A stretch of 64,000 nt of DNA from Polytrichum commune (Eukaryota; Streptophyta; Polytrichopsida; Polytrichales; Polytrichaceae). The notes beneath the pieces are model-generated. The model saw only the letters and a list, made by a program, of their open reading frames with translations, searched no databases and was not told the DNA's origin. This document shows positions 1 to 11,438 of this stretch, piece by piece. The stretch is from NCBI GenBank assembly GCA_950295325.1, contig OX485804.1:8990001-9054000 (forward strand), in the 5' to 3' direction. Position numbers and translations under genes: made by a program. Each line of letters starts with the position of its first letter. Positions within the stretch are counted from its first letter, which is position 1.

Positions 1-2040
1 TGTTGGTGGTTACGGATTTCATTTAAAATGGGATGAGTTTGCCAGTGTGGGTTGTTTCTTGCGATATATATCATTTTTCTAATAAGATGGTATGTGTCTA
101 GGTGTCGTTTCCATTCTTTGGATAGTTTCCGTGGTAGGAAACCACCTTGCTGAGCTGTTCTGTTTGTAAGGGTTGGTATTGGGGTAGCTTTGCAGGTTTT
201 TTCAATGGTTACTGAAATTTTTTCTACAATGTCGTCTAATGCTGTACAAGCTTCTTGCCATTGGTCCGGGGTGAGGTTGTTATGGTTTTCTAGTAGGATG
301 GTTAGTTCGTTGACTTGCGTGGTATTTGTCTCAAAAAATTCTATATTAAATTTTTCTAAGTTTTCCGGCGGGATTGGATTTAGTATTCTAGTTGTAATAT
401 TTGCGGGGGAGGTGGTCTAGCTATAAGTAGGTTTTAAGGTATGTGTAAGGTGACTGGATAGTGGTCTGAGTTTAGGTTTATGTTTGTATTAGTTGTAGAG
501 GCGAATCTGTCGTTATCTGGTGAGTTGATATAGAAACCGTCTATAAGGCTGGTTGACGTGTAATTATAACCTCCTTATCTTGAAAAATTAGTGTTTGTTG
601 GAATATATTCTAGGTTTAGGGTTGTAGTGAAGTTTTTCCATTGGATGTCGTCCTCTTGTGGTGGCGTGTGATTGTTGTTATTTTGTCTTCCGGTGAGTGC
701 AATATCTTTATTAAAATCTCCACATAAAATGTGCGTGTGGTTAGGGTGCGCAGTTATTTGGTTGGTAATTGTGGTTTTGAGGTAGGGAATGAGGTGGGTG
801 TCATCTACGTGTGTGGGCATATACATATGTATGATTAGCCATGGCAGGAGTGGATGGTTGTGTATTTTTATTATTTGTAGATAAGGGGAGATATTTGTTG
901 GTGTGGGTATCTTGGTAACATTTCCAGGAAATGCGTATTTGTTATGAATAAGTGTAAGAAGACCACCTCTACCGGGGGTGTAAGGCATTCTTTGTTGTAT
1001 GCATCTTGTGAGGGCGTGTGTGTTGTTAAAAATGAGCTTGTATTCAGGGAATTGGTTCTGAATGTATTTTGTGGATTTAGTTGCTGTGAGCTTGGTTTCT
1101 TGGATATGTATAATCGCTATGTTGTTAAAGGAATGGTTTATTAAGCTTTGTAGGTTTGGTAAGGTTGTGTTAAGTGATGAGGCATTCCATGTTATTATAT
1201 TTGTTTCGTGGTTAGTGTTTGTAATTGTTCTTGGGGCTGGTGTGGGGATGTTTGGGAGTGAAGGTGGGTGTGAGTATTCATCTATGTTTTCTAAGCACCG
1301 GAGTGACTCGGTAATCAATTTTACAAGGAGAAAGGGGAATTTCCTTTGGAGTGTGGTTAGTGTAGGTGGAGTCTCTTGGTTGTGGATAAATTTATATAAC
1401 TCGGTATGTATAGAGTTTTTGGGGTGTATTATATCTTGGTTATTTTCGACAAATATTGTGTATGGGTGTTGTATAAGAATGTGTCGCTCGGGAGGGTTGT
1501 TAAGGTTGGCTAGTCTAATGATTAGGGTATTGGTCCATATGTCGTTAAAGTGGTAAATGCGGGGTTGGGCTAATATGTTGTTGCATGTGTCTATTGAGGG
1601 GTTTATCGTAATGACTAAAGCATATAATATATGAGTTGATTAGGAATGACTTTGTGTTAGAATGTATTGATGTAGGTATGGATACATGATGGTTGTTTGG
1701 TGATGTAGTGGGTGATTCCGTTTTAGTATGGGAGCGAACGTGTTTGCTATTTGTTGGTACTCAGGTTGTAGTTTTATCGTGTTTGGGATAAAATATGTTT
1801 TGGCTCTCTTTTTATGTGTGGTGGGGTGTGTGCGTAGGATATCAGGCATTGGGCCGGGGTTAAGTTCTATATCTCCACATTGTAATAATGTTAATTTATT
1901 GATGAAGAAGTATCCGTGGACTTTAAGTAATTTTGGTTTTTTCTTATGTGTTTTTTGATATTTATTGAGTATGAACTTAGTTGTAGTGAATATGTTAGGT
2001 AAGGCGGGTATTGTGCTTTCTAGTTGTTTAGTTGAAAAGT
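1..2040 (-). pseudogene. LINE ORF2, N-terminal part: 2A-like motif plus APE endonuclease
   Basis: The minus-strand frame is open from upstream of the 2A-like motif (beyond 2040) into MPDILRTHPTTHKKR at 1849. The endonuclease follows after a frame break. Its conserved pieces are ITWNASSLNTTL (catalytic Asn), IIHIQETKLTATKST (catalytic Glu), RGGLLTLIHN, WLIIHMYMPTH and LCGDFNKDIALTGRQ (Asp/Asn). After an in-frame TAA at 575-577, NLNSDHYPVTLHIP supplies the SDH motif. In this class the domain nicks the target DNA before reverse transcription. The stop at 575-577 lies at the same codon as a stop in the long copy. Confidence 0.8.
1850..1876 (-). other. 2A-like ribosome-skipping motif GDIELNPGP
   Basis: The minus strand reads LTLLQCGDIELNPGP followed directly by Met-Pro and the ORF2 body. 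This fits the 2A consensus D(V/I)ExNPG|P, in which the Gly-Pro bond is skipped and the ribosome continues. The upstream frame is open for at least 55 codons. 2A motifs at the N-terminus of ORF2 are documented in trypanosome L1Tc and in several animal LINEs. The match is seen directly; activity is inferred. Confidence 0.85.
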
Positions 2041-2159
2041 ATGTACTTGTGTTGTTTTTAGGTTCGTGATTTGTTATTGTGTTGGGTGTCCAGATGTTTG
2101 TGAATTGGTATTTTTTTTTTAGTTTTGTGGCGAGGCCGGGAGGCCGAGGCCGTTTTATT

Positions 2160-3100
2160 CTGTGTAAGAGTGGGCAATCTGCTTTTCCCAGGTGTATAGG
2201 GCACTTGTTGGTGGTATTTTGTAGGTTTATTACTGGTTGTTTGGTTATTACTTTTGACGTGTTTGGTAAGTGATTTTGTTTTGGTTTTTGTTTTAGTTGG
2301 AGTATTATTGAATGTTGTGTTTATATGTATCTTTTGTATGGTATTTAGTATTAGTTTGTAATATTTTATTATAGCTTTGTTGTTGATGAAGTAGTGTTCG
2401 TGATTTGTTTAACTTTTAAGTCGGTCGTTTGGTGATTTTGTATGAGTGTGCATTTGCTTGTGAAAAGTGAGTTAGGTGATATTGGATGGTAGTTGTGTGG
2501 CACATGGAGTTTTGTTGTTAGTTTTGGGTTTTGGGTTTGGTGTTGTTTTTTATATTGGTTTTGGTGTTGGTGGTGGTTTTGATGTTGGTATAGTTGTGGG
2601 TGATGGTGGTTGTATTGATATCTGGTTGGGTATTGGTTTAGATGTTGGTATTGGATTTGGTATTTAGTTTGGTATATGTTTTGGTTTTTGTTTTGGTGTA
2701 GGTACTTGTTTTTGTATTTGATTTGGAGTAGGTATTTGATTTGGTATTGGTATTTGGTTTGGTATTTGGTTTGGTTTTGGTGTTTGATTTGGTATTTTAT
2801 TTGGTATTGGTCTTTGAAAAGATGTAGGTATTTGGGTTGGTATTTGATTTGGTGTTGTTATTTGGTTGGATTTTGGTATTTGATTTGGTATTCGGTTTGG
2901 TATATAGTTGTTTTGGTATATAGTATTAAGGGGTTTTGTTCAAGGGTTGAGATAAATAGTTTAATAAGGTTAGGGGTAAGAATTTTATGCGTTGTGATAT
3001 GTATTGGTTTTATATATTTATGTGTGTGATTAGTTTTCTTTCTATTTTTGGATTTATTGATAAGTGTTTCTTGTTTGAGGGGGGTATTTATAAATACATT
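2160..3100 (-). repeat. Low-complexity linker of the left LINE
   Basis: On the plus strand this is a T/G-rich tract dominated by variants of TTTGGTATTTGATTTGG, densest at 2476-2900. On the coding (minus) strand it becomes A/C-rich and would encode Asn/Lys/Thr/Pro repeats. It lies between ORF1 and the 2A-like motif, exactly where the long copy has its 3-kb A/C-rich linker. Beside it, at about 2130-2156, is a GC-rich patch equivalent to the KRARPTGLA motif blocks of the long copy. Confidence 0.7.
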
Positions 3101-3264
3101 TTTATTTTGTTTTTGTTGGTATCTTTTTGGTATTGAAGTGTTGAGCTTATTTAGTTTATCGTCATTAGGTCTTCCTTGTCGCTTGATGAATCTTCTTTGT
3201 CGAGCATTTCCAAGGAGTCTAAGGCTGCCATGGTTTTGGTGAGGGCTTGTCGGAGTGTAGCCAT

Positions 3265-5093
3265 CTATATTTTGAGTCCCCTAGCTGCCTTTTCTGCTGC
3301 GTACGTTGCAAAGTTTTTCGCTTGGCTTGTTAAGCGAGTCTCCATGGTTTGCATTTGATCTCGCACAATAGCGGTTTCTTTGGCCACAGCTTCCTCACTC
3401 ATTTGGTGTATATCTTTCTTTCTTAGTCCATTGGATGGGGCATTTTCCATGGCTTCTACGGTGTTTGCTAACACGGTGTTCATATCATTAAAGCCTAGTC
3501 GTGTAAGCTCCTATCCCGAAGGTTTAGATATTCCATTTAAGCTTTTTGGATGAGGAACAAATTCGACGTATTTATTACATATTTTGTGATTATTTTTTAC
3601 AATTTTTTTATAGACAGCTGCACTTAAGCATTGCACATTGCATACACCAGTGAGTTTGCCTTTGTCATCCGTTTTAAAGAAGATGTTTAAGATGTTTTTC
3701 TCACCCATGCATGCCCTTATTTCGGTTTCAAGGGCCTCTTTAGACTTTAATCTATTTAAATTTTTGGAATGAGGATGAGTGCATTCTTTTTAGCTAAGTC
3801 ATCGCCCAAAGATTTTCCTATCGTAACATCAATGCTTTCATGCCCGAATGTTATTTTGTTCTTTCTTATATTTTCTACTTGTTCCGGGCTAGTTGCAACG
3901 ATCCAAGCAAAGTTGTGACTTTCCCCTTTTCGCACATGGGTAATTTCAAAATTGTGCCCTCTATGAAATCCTTCTTTTACCACTTCATCAAATACTTTGT
4001 ACCATGTCTCATCTTTGATGCTATCAGTGATAATTTTGACTGATAACATCTCGCTTGAGGCAATGGTGTCGTAGGACTTACAAATTTTACCTCTGTGCAA
4101 TTTATTATCCGGGAGCCGGATAATAAATGGCCTAAGTCCTTGAAGCATGGGAATACCGTCTTCTTGTATATTTTTTAAGTGTATTTTAGCGTGTCCCGAC
4201 CATTGCTTGCCTCCATGTGTGCACATTATAGCGATTGGGTCACTTATATCATTACCTAGAGGAATTCTCATTTCATTCAACCTCTTTGTGATGCTTATAA
4301 GTGCTTCCTCTTTGGGAATAATCATCTCATCTAACTCAAAGAATAAAGCTACGTGGTAGTCCATTGCAAAGCCATCACAAGTTTCTATCTCTGAAGGAAT
4401 TTGTGTGTGGTGATAGTTTTGTTTACCTAGGTTATTCATACTAGGCCATAATTCTTGAGGTACATACGGATATGAGACAGCACTATCCTGGCATTCTAAT
4501 GCTTCTCCTTCATACATGCCCATTTTGACTAGCTCACTAACACTCTTATGCTTTTCTTTTGCTAGTTTGTTGCTTGCATTCAAAGCATTCATTGCTTTGA
4601 ATCCAAGCCACAACGGGAGGGATTTTTCTTGTGTGCTAGACCGATTTTTAGTTTTATCCACAATAGTTAGGCATGCATTACTTGATGTCCTTTTTTTTGT
4701 TTGAGTTACTTCCATATCTTTTACCCCATCCAATGACTTTTCAAGACTACGAGCATATGCCATTCTGCAAAAGTAAAGTATGTTGTTATTGCATATTTTC
4801 GATGTTTTTTCTTTGCTCCACAACCCATTCCCTTTCCACTTATAAATAAGTGGGCTTTGTAGGGGGGGTATTAGGAAGATGTTATTATTTATGTGTGTGT
4901 GTTGCTTACTATCATTTACAAAATACCATGCAATTTGGTTAGATGTTCCTTTAAATGTAGCTATAGCAGTAAAACATGTTTGTGCATAACATTTCCATAG
5001 AGTGTGAGAGAGGACGATGTGAGAGTTGTTCCAATATAGTGTGGTAATGAGCAACCACATGAGAACAAGGCATGATGCGGTTGCACCCTTCAT
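3265..5093 (-). pseudogene. LINE ORF1 homologue, broken by two stops
   Basis: Three consecutive minus-strand open segments (3756-5093, 3511-3708, 3265-3483) line up in order with the 725-residue ORF1 of the long copy. Shared blocks are WLGFKAM, DYHVALFFE, KIHLKN followed by MLQGLRPFIIRL, then GKICKSYDTIA, and near the end VQCLSAAVY and EFVPHPKSLNG. The last segment ends in a likely coiled coil (TMETRLTSQAKNFATYAAEKAA). I do not recognise a known domain. By position and family logic it is probably the RNA-binding or RNP protein of the retrotransposon. The homologous part starts near MAYARSLEK. The 100 or so residues before it have a hydrophobic start and may be leader or intron rather than protein. 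Confidence 0.75.
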
Positions 5094-5399
5094 TTTTTAA
5101 TCTAATCTAACAAACTAACAGTTCTAAGTGCCTATTACTAACAGTCTATCTCCTATCTTTGACAAAGAGTTATTATGTGACTGATTCTACTTCTAGGAAA
5201 CACAAGTGATATGTGCCCAGCTAGTTTATTAGGTATGTATCTAAAAGGAATTTTAGCATAGTTTATGTGTGTGTATTGTATGTGTCTAAGTGTGTGTGAA
5301 ATCTAATGATTAGGTGTGTGCCTATGTGTGTGGAATCTAGTGTTTAATTGAGTGTGTGCATCTAAGTGTCTATCTGTGTGTGATTTGGGGGTGAGATTC

Positions 5400-6840
5400 T
5401 TACCTGGTAGGCAGCGGTGGTAGCAGACTCGGCAGGTATCAGCAGCTCTCCTTCACAGAATTCTCCTTAATTCTTCTGGCAGCAGGTTTCCTCGGTTTCC
5501 GGGGCAGCACTCTCCTCGGTTGTCTGGGCAACAACTGTCCCTGCTTTCACTGGGCAGCACACTCCACGGTTTGCTGGACAACACTCTACACTGCAGTACT
5601 CTTCTCGGTCTCCTGGGCAACACTCTTCAAGCCTTCTAGGATTTGTTGGCACCAACTCTCCTTAGCTCGTCGGGCAGCTATCTCCTCGATTTCCAGACGG
5701 CTCTCTTCCTCGAATCTCCGGTTGCGAATCACCTCGGCCTTCCTTGTGATGGCTTTTGTTGTCTGTAAGCGGGCAGGGGTATTGGGTCACAATTCTTCCT
5801 CGTAGTGGGTGTGATCTGTTAATTAGATCAGGGATTTCGGCAGTGCTTGCAAACGTTTGGCAGCAGCGTGGTGCTCTGAGTATCTGATGGCAGCAACTAA
5901 TCTGCAATGTTTAATCTAAGAGGGTCGTCTAATGTCGGCAGGAGCTTCCGGCAGAGTTTCGAGGTCTAAATCTCTATCTCCGCGATGTACATACTATCAG
6001 TACGGAGGTCTGTATACTTCGGGGATCTGTTATTTTGACCAGGGATTTCGGCAGTGCTTCTTCTAATGTATGGCAGCAGCGTGGTGCTCTGAGTATCTGT
6101 TGGCAGCAGCTAATTTGCAGTGCTTAATCTAAGGGGACCGTCTAGTGTTGGCAGTAGCTTCCAGCAGGATTTCGAAGTCTAGATATATATCTCCGCCAAG
6201 TACTCACTATCAGTAGGGGGGTCTGTATACTTCGAGGGTCTGTGTTTGTCGGCGGCAGAGATCACAGCGATGTATTCGCTGTTGGTACTGTAAGGGAGGT
6301 CCTAGATCTACTAGAGACTATATGTTTGCACTTTCTAAGATCTGAGATGACTACCGCATCAAAATCTTCGAGGTACAGCAGCGGCAATCTTCGCAGCAAC
6401 AACGATCTTCGTAGCAGCAATCTTCGCGGGAGCAGCAATCTTCTCAGCATCAGCAGTCTTCGCCGCAGCAACAGATGGCGTTGTTGCTAGCGTGTTCAGA
6501 GTAGAGACGTTTTCGGAGTAGAGACCGTGAGATTTGGATGCAACAATGACGCTTTCCAGCAGCAGCAACACTATATGATAGTTTTTTTCGGAGTAGAGAC
6601 GACGAGATCTGGTAGTAGCAGCGGCGTAGCTCTTCCTTGGTAATGTTGCTAGAGGCTTATGGGGAGAGAAGATGAGGTGGTTGCGGGAGCGGGGGGGGGG
6701 CTATATATTATGTGGCGAGTTAGGGTAAGCCGCTACCGGCGCCCTTTCGGGACCTGAGAGGTGGGTGGCCAGGAGAGGAGTTTCGAGGAGCAACGGATAG
6801 CTGCCGCTTCGACTCTAGTTCCCGGGCAAGTAGCACATCA
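5400..6840 (-). promoter_or_regulatory. 5' leader of the left LINE with tandem monomers
   Basis: A GC-rich, CAG/CTG-rich leader. Two near-identical monomers of about 211 bp start at 5813 and 6024; both open with GATCTGTTA and continue with GGGATTTCGGCAGTG and GGCAGCAGCGTGGTGCTCTG. Shorter GGGCAGCACTCT-type repeats fill 5460-5640, and GCAGCAATCTTCG-type repeats fill 6360-6470. Tandem 5' monomers serve as internal promoters in mouse L1; a similar role here is inference. The short reading frames inside are by-products of the repeats. Confidence 0.55.
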
Positions 6841-6855
6841 TAATGCACATCTTTA

Positions 6856-7092
6856 ATGGTTAGGGCTATATCACATCACCTTGTGAGGTTTGTTGGTGCT
6901 AATATTTTCCGATTAAAAGTAAAGAAAGGCAACAACACTTTGATATTAGGCAATGGTGATCAAGTTCCTACATACAAACATATTAAAGTCCATGTTAAGA
7001 TACAACAATATCTTAGTCAAATTAATTGCCTTGTCTCTAAGTTGAGTGATGGTATTGACCTAATATCGGGTAACCATTGGCTAATCCAATGA
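6856..7092 (+). pseudogene. Ty3-type aspartic protease fragment
   Basis: A 78-codon remnant contains NTLILGNGDQVPTYKHIKV and VKIQQYLSQINCLVSKLSDG followed by IDLISGNHWL. This matches the C-terminal half of the retroviral-type protease of plant Ty3 elements (LGDG..V, QIDCLV..L.DGFDLILG..WL). The catalytic DSGA segment is missing and no gag, RT or integrase is nearby. The left LINE ends just before it and may have inserted into it. Confidence 0.6.
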
Positions 7093-7654
7093 ATAGAGGG
7101 ATCTGACAACTACACTGATTATCCCAATTAGTGTGTGTTACTATTCGAAGTAGTGTAGTGCTTTTATTATTTATTGAGAAAGTATTATTTTACCGAGAAA
7201 AGTCGTTTAGGTCCTAAAATGCTCAACAACCCAGTAACCCCTAAATGTTGAAGCCTTCACATCCCATTTTCGGGCATTTCCAACATCAGTGATGGGCATT
7301 TTTGTTATGTACCAAAACAAACTTTGTTTTCCTAAAATCCAATCGTATGGATGTGGATTAGATTACCATAAATTCCTACTATGAAAATTTCAAGTTAGTT
7401 GAACCATGTTTTCTAAGTTAGTAGCACACGATCCATTGACAAATGTCAAGTCTGATCTACATTTGTCATAGATTGCATTCAATTCGGATCAAGCATTACG
7501 ATTCTCAACAATTATCACAGTTGTTTAACAAGCAATCCCAAATTGACTTTGTTGAAAGCCTCTAAACCAAGCTCATCCAACCAAATGACAATGACTACAT
7601 GTCTGCATCATTGTTCATGTTCAAAGTCTATATTTTCACAAAGTCCATTCTTGG
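7093..7654. other. AT-rich intergenic DNA, nothing recognised
   Basis: No gene, tRNA or clear repeat is visible. Some of it may be further decayed Ty3 sequence. Confidence 0.4.
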
Positions 7655-7656
7655 TA

Positions 7657-8630
7657 CAGTCAAGACTCTATAAGTGTTACCCCTATATGCGTTATAATTT
7701 CATATATGTTAAGAAAATTTAACTCTCCTACAAAAACACAATTGGTAAGACTAGTGAGCGTTATGTGTTAAGTGTTATAACATGCTCTACTCCCTCCTTT
7801 GTTAATTGCATCTTTATAAGTGTTAATTTTGAGAAAATCAAGGTAATAATATATGAGAGCATACATTTTGAGCATGTAATCACATTTATCCCATATTCTT
7901 TGTGAACAATTCAAAATTGTTGGAGGCACACGGGTGTTCTTTCGATCTTTATTGAGAGGGAGATAGAGGAAGCTAGGCACTTGGTAAAGGTTGATAAAGT
8001 TGCTACTCTACTTCATCAACTGACATTGTTGTCATCTGATAGTGAGGTGGGTGACGTGATGAATACTCATGAATACCTCAACTATGAGATGGAGTTTGAT
8101 TTAAACAACCCTGACGAGGAGTTTTTGGATATGTATTCCTTAGAACATCAAGAAATTGATGTTGATGAGGTTATGGCTGATGTGGTAGAAGAAGTTGTAG
8201 GATTTAGTATTGTTAAACATTCTCTAGAGAATTTGAAGAAATACTTTGACCAAAGACCAAATGATGCACTATCACACATCATGAGCATTCAAGGACTCTA
8301 GAAGGAAGTTTCATCTCATCATTTGGAAGCTTCTCGTCATTCTATTATAGACTCTTTCTTTCGGTTAGTTTAGTTGGAAGAATCTTGTCAAGTTACTACT
8401 CTATAGATTATTTCTTTCAATTAGTTTAGTTGAGTTATGTATTATCATTTGTACTTTCATTTCTTACTTTTTATAAAACGTTATGTAACTTCGAATTCAA
8501 AAACATCAAGTTTTATTTCTATAAATGATATTAATCATCGGTATGGATTCTATAAGTGTTACTTGTTATAATTCTATATATGTTATTTTTTCGCTACTCC
8601 TAGCATGTAACATTTATAGAGTCTTGATTG
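7657..8630 (+). mobile_element. Pogo/Emigrant-like DNA transposon, decayed
   Basis: The ends are 24-bp inverted repeats, CAGTCAAGACTCTATAAGTG... on the left and its complement on the right (8607-8630), with two mismatches, flanked by TA on both sides (7655-7656 and 8631-8632). The CAGT..A..CTCTATAA terminus and TA duplication fit the pogo branch of Tc1/mariner, close to plant Emigrant and Lemi1. At 974 bp it is too short to be autonomous, but it carries a transposase C-terminus-like reading frame. Confidence 0.75.
7981..8301 (+). pseudogene. Probable pogo transposase C-terminal remnant
   Basis: A 106-codon frame inside the pogo-like element. It is acidic in the middle (NNPDEEFLDMYSLEHQEIDV) and ends with FSIVKHSLENLKKYFDQRP. 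Plant pogo/tigger-type transposases end in an acidic tail followed by an 'EAL..L..YF.Q' helix, which this resembles. No DDE/D catalytic core remains. Assignment rests on this resemblance and on position between the inverted ends. Confidence 0.4.
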
Positions 8631-9037
8631 TATGCAGATTGAAATAATTTTGAATAGAATGTTCATGTCAAATATATTTCCAATCTATAATTGTGCATTG
8701 AGTTAGGACATTTTATTATATGTAGCCCTAGAGTGGGCACATCCATCCAGCCTGGTAGATATTTGTGACTGTTGGATTGGCTCCGAAAATGTCTCATCTA
8801 CATTGTAGTTGCAAATCACGAGGATTTCACATTTTGTATTCATGAATATATATGCAAAACTTAAAAATTCAGTCCAAAGTGAAGAGTTTTCCACCCTCTT
8901 TGACGATCACATAAAACAATCTAGTTGCATTAAGGCTATAATTTACACTCAGACCTTTGAGAGAGGCCCTCTATGACATGATTGGTTGATGTCATAGAAG
9001 GCCCTCTATTCCAACAACAATGATCATCTTCTCCTTG

Positions 9038-9152
9038 ACATATGGGCATGTTTCAGATTTCAAAGAGAAGATAACATTTTTTTCCTTTTTTTTTTTCTCT
9101 CTCTCAAAAAAAAGATTATCTTCTCCTTGAATCTGACACATACCCACATGTC
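9038..9152. repeat. Imperfect inverted repeat
   Basis: The stretch GACATATGGGCATGTTTCAG (9038-9057, continuing to 9077) pairs with the complement of 9112-9152 across a T-rich loop. A smaller palindrome, CTATGACAT...ATGTCATAG, lies just upstream at about 8970-8998. This may be a decayed MITE hairpin. Confidence 0.45.
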
Positions 9153-10229
9153 ATTTTTGCATTGGAGGGGACCACCTGAATCACACATAGATTCAACTAT
9201 ATTCCGACACTAGTAAAGAGTGCCCACTACGATAATAACAATTGTAATTATATATGGACTTTGAAGGTGGGACATTGCATAATGCGGTCCTGCCTTGAAA
9301 GACCTGAAATGTTCATGGTAGACACCAATACACGGCTCCACGAGTGGACATACCCTTTTGTGACGATACCTATACGTTAGAGCTCGCCAAGATGGTCTTC
9401 TACCATCACGATCCTAGCCCTCCCCTTATGCTAGGGATTTGTGCGTTCTAAATACGAAGGTCAAAACTTGGCATTAATTTTAGTCTAAATGCCTACTTAT
9501 AGGCCAGTTGACTCTCGCAATCGCATCAAAAACCCCAAAGTAGTCAAGTGGGTCATGTTGGAATGAATTGATCCTCAACCTTGTACATGACTTGTTATTA
9601 TTAGAATCCCTTCATCCATTATGGATGCGCGTATATAGACGTCACGAACCGCAAAGCCCTCCCCCTGATCATGAAGACTTTGTCTTTCAAGCCCATGTTT
9701 GAGGGTGCCATTTGTATGAGCCCCAGCAGTGGTGACGCCCTCAGGGCTGCTAATTCGTCACACCAGCATCAGCTTCTAAGTTGAAGGAGTCAGTGTTTAT
9801 TGCTAAAGATGGGCGATTAATCTTGTGGCCTCAAAAAACTACAGCCCAAAAATATGATTCTTATCAAAACCGAAACGAAGCCCTTGGGAAAACGGTAATT
9901 ATAGTGGATGCCTTGGAGCTTCAAGTTGAGTGGCATATTGGGTTCTGATCTGAAGCAGGGGATCCAAGAGCCAAGTGACAATCCGATCAGCTGTCAAATG
10001 TTCACTGACACGTTCAATTAGGCTGCTCCACGTACTTTATCGACATTGTACACTATTTCGATTATTACTATTATTACAGTAAGAAAACACAAGGTTTTTG
10101 TTACTGTGGTTGCCATACGGATTGATATACAAAGTTAAAAGTTTTTGGTGAAGTGATTTTGACCAAGGTAATTTGCATGGGTAAAAAGGCAATGCATTCA
10201 CAAAGGCAACCTAGCTAATTGCACATCTC
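9153..10229. other. Intergenic DNA, nothing recognised
   Basis: No supported gene or repeat. All reading frames are short and have no recognisable motif. Confidence 0.4.
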
Positions 10230-10752
10230 ATGCCCCCTCCCCACCTGACTTTATCAAATAACCAAAGTCTTTCCTAAAACCCGGGTAAAGCTCCCTTGGT
10301 TATAGGGGAGGCATCCGGCTATCCCAAAGCACTTACAAGAACTTGCTCTGGAGATTTTTGAGTAAGTTTTAGTTAAGTAGCTTTCACACATGTTCATGGT
10401 TTTATCTACCAAGCAATGAATGTTGGGTAGTTTTTGTCCCATCCCCAAGTCCCTTACTACTCATCTATCTTACCATCGGTTTTTGTTAATGGAGCTCCTC
10501 GTGCCCTCATAGCTAAGACTAAAAAGCAACCAATCACAAGGGCGGGAGGCGACACTTTTAAAAGTTCTATACTCTTGCCTCATGTCTAGGTACTGATGGG
10601 AGGGTCGGTGCTTGGGGCTTAAACCCTCCACTTTTAAGCCATGCCACATCATTTGCCAACTAGGCTCGGCACTTGATAATGTTGATGGTGTGGAGGCTGT
10701 GTTTTTAGAACCAACTTTTAGGCTTCCCTAAAGTCAGGTGGGGAGGGGGCAT
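10230..10752. mobile_element. Small DNA transposon with perfect 24-bp inverted ends
   Basis: The left end ATGCCCCCTCCCCACCTGAC (continuing TTTA, 10230-10253) is the exact reverse complement of 10729-10752. The interior shows no coding capacity. No convincing target-site duplication is visible in the flanks, so the superfamily is not assigned. Confidence 0.6.
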
Positions 10753-10799
10753 CAGTGTAGATAATAGAATGTTGGAATATGGCCAGGGCCACTTATGAA

Positions 10800-11438
10800 A
10801 AATCTCAAGAGATCAAGTCCAGACTTCACGTCGATCGATAGACTTATGGTGATGAAGACCAACTTGGAATTGCACATGAGAACTTAAATGGAAGGGGAAT
10901 TACACATGTATGTGGTCAGAGCGAGCATGTAATCACAACTGTAACCGGAGAGTCCACTGCGAATTAGTGCATCAAGTTACAAAATCTCAGCACTGAGTCG
11001 AAAGATGTGTTGGGCGCGCACTTGTGGCCGGTAAGTGCCTCACACTCTCTGTGGATGCAGGCAGGGGCAGTGGTGTGTGAATTCTTGGGCTTCTAAGCTG
11101 TGGAGTTCTACTGGAAACCTCTGCTGATCCACCGTGACGCCTTGCAGCCGGCATAGAATGTTGGCTGCCCATGGCCACTCATGGAGATTCCCAAGAGAAG
11201 GCGAGTACATCCATCGACAGACACCGACATCAAGTCTAGGAGAATTATTTATGGTGATGATCAGGAGTAACTTCATCGGTATTGCACGTAAGAAAGTTAA
11301 ATGGGAGTGTAATACTGAACACATGTTGTCATACAGTCAGAGCGTCTTGCAACTGCAACTGGAGAATCATCAGCACACTCATAGCATTATCCCCACTATG
11401 AAGTGCAGGTTATAATATTTCGGTCCCTGAGAGAGAGT
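10800..11438 (-). pseudogene. Duplicated 3' scrap of the adjacent kinase gene
   Basis: On the minus strand 10990-11140 encodes RTPQLRSPRIHTPLPLPAS, which parallels [19 protein letters not shown] in the kinase C-terminal tail (11600-11800). Non-coding DNA is duplicated as well: 10813-10980 resembles 11230-11410 (CTTATGGTGATGA.., CAGAGCG..TGTAATC..). The arrangement is a tandem partial duplication of the last exon plus 3' flank, left behind downstream of the intact gene. It has no start, no kinase domain, and many differences. Confidence 0.65.

Larger units (their letters stand above)
1..6840 (-). mobile_element. Diverged non-LTR retrotransposon (LINE), 5' part, runs off the left edge
   Basis: Read on the minus strand this is the 5' two-fifths of the same LINE family as the element at 35981-50512. 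In order it has a GC-rich leader with tandem monomers (about 5400-6840), an ORF1 homologue (3265-5093), a low-complexity linker (about 2160-3100), a 2A-like motif (1850-1876) and an APE endonuclease domain (about 420-1318). The reverse transcriptase would lie beyond base 1. Protein similarity to the long copy is clear but DNA identity is low, so these are separate subfamilies. Stops and frame breaks show it is not active. The 5' end is placed only roughly, because the target-site duplication cannot be checked without the 3' end. Confidence 0.85.

Noticed and set aside
2476-3029. Open frames rich in Trp/Tyr/Val/Gly on the plus strand
   Set aside because: They are the reverse reading of the A/C-rich LINE linker and have no domain.
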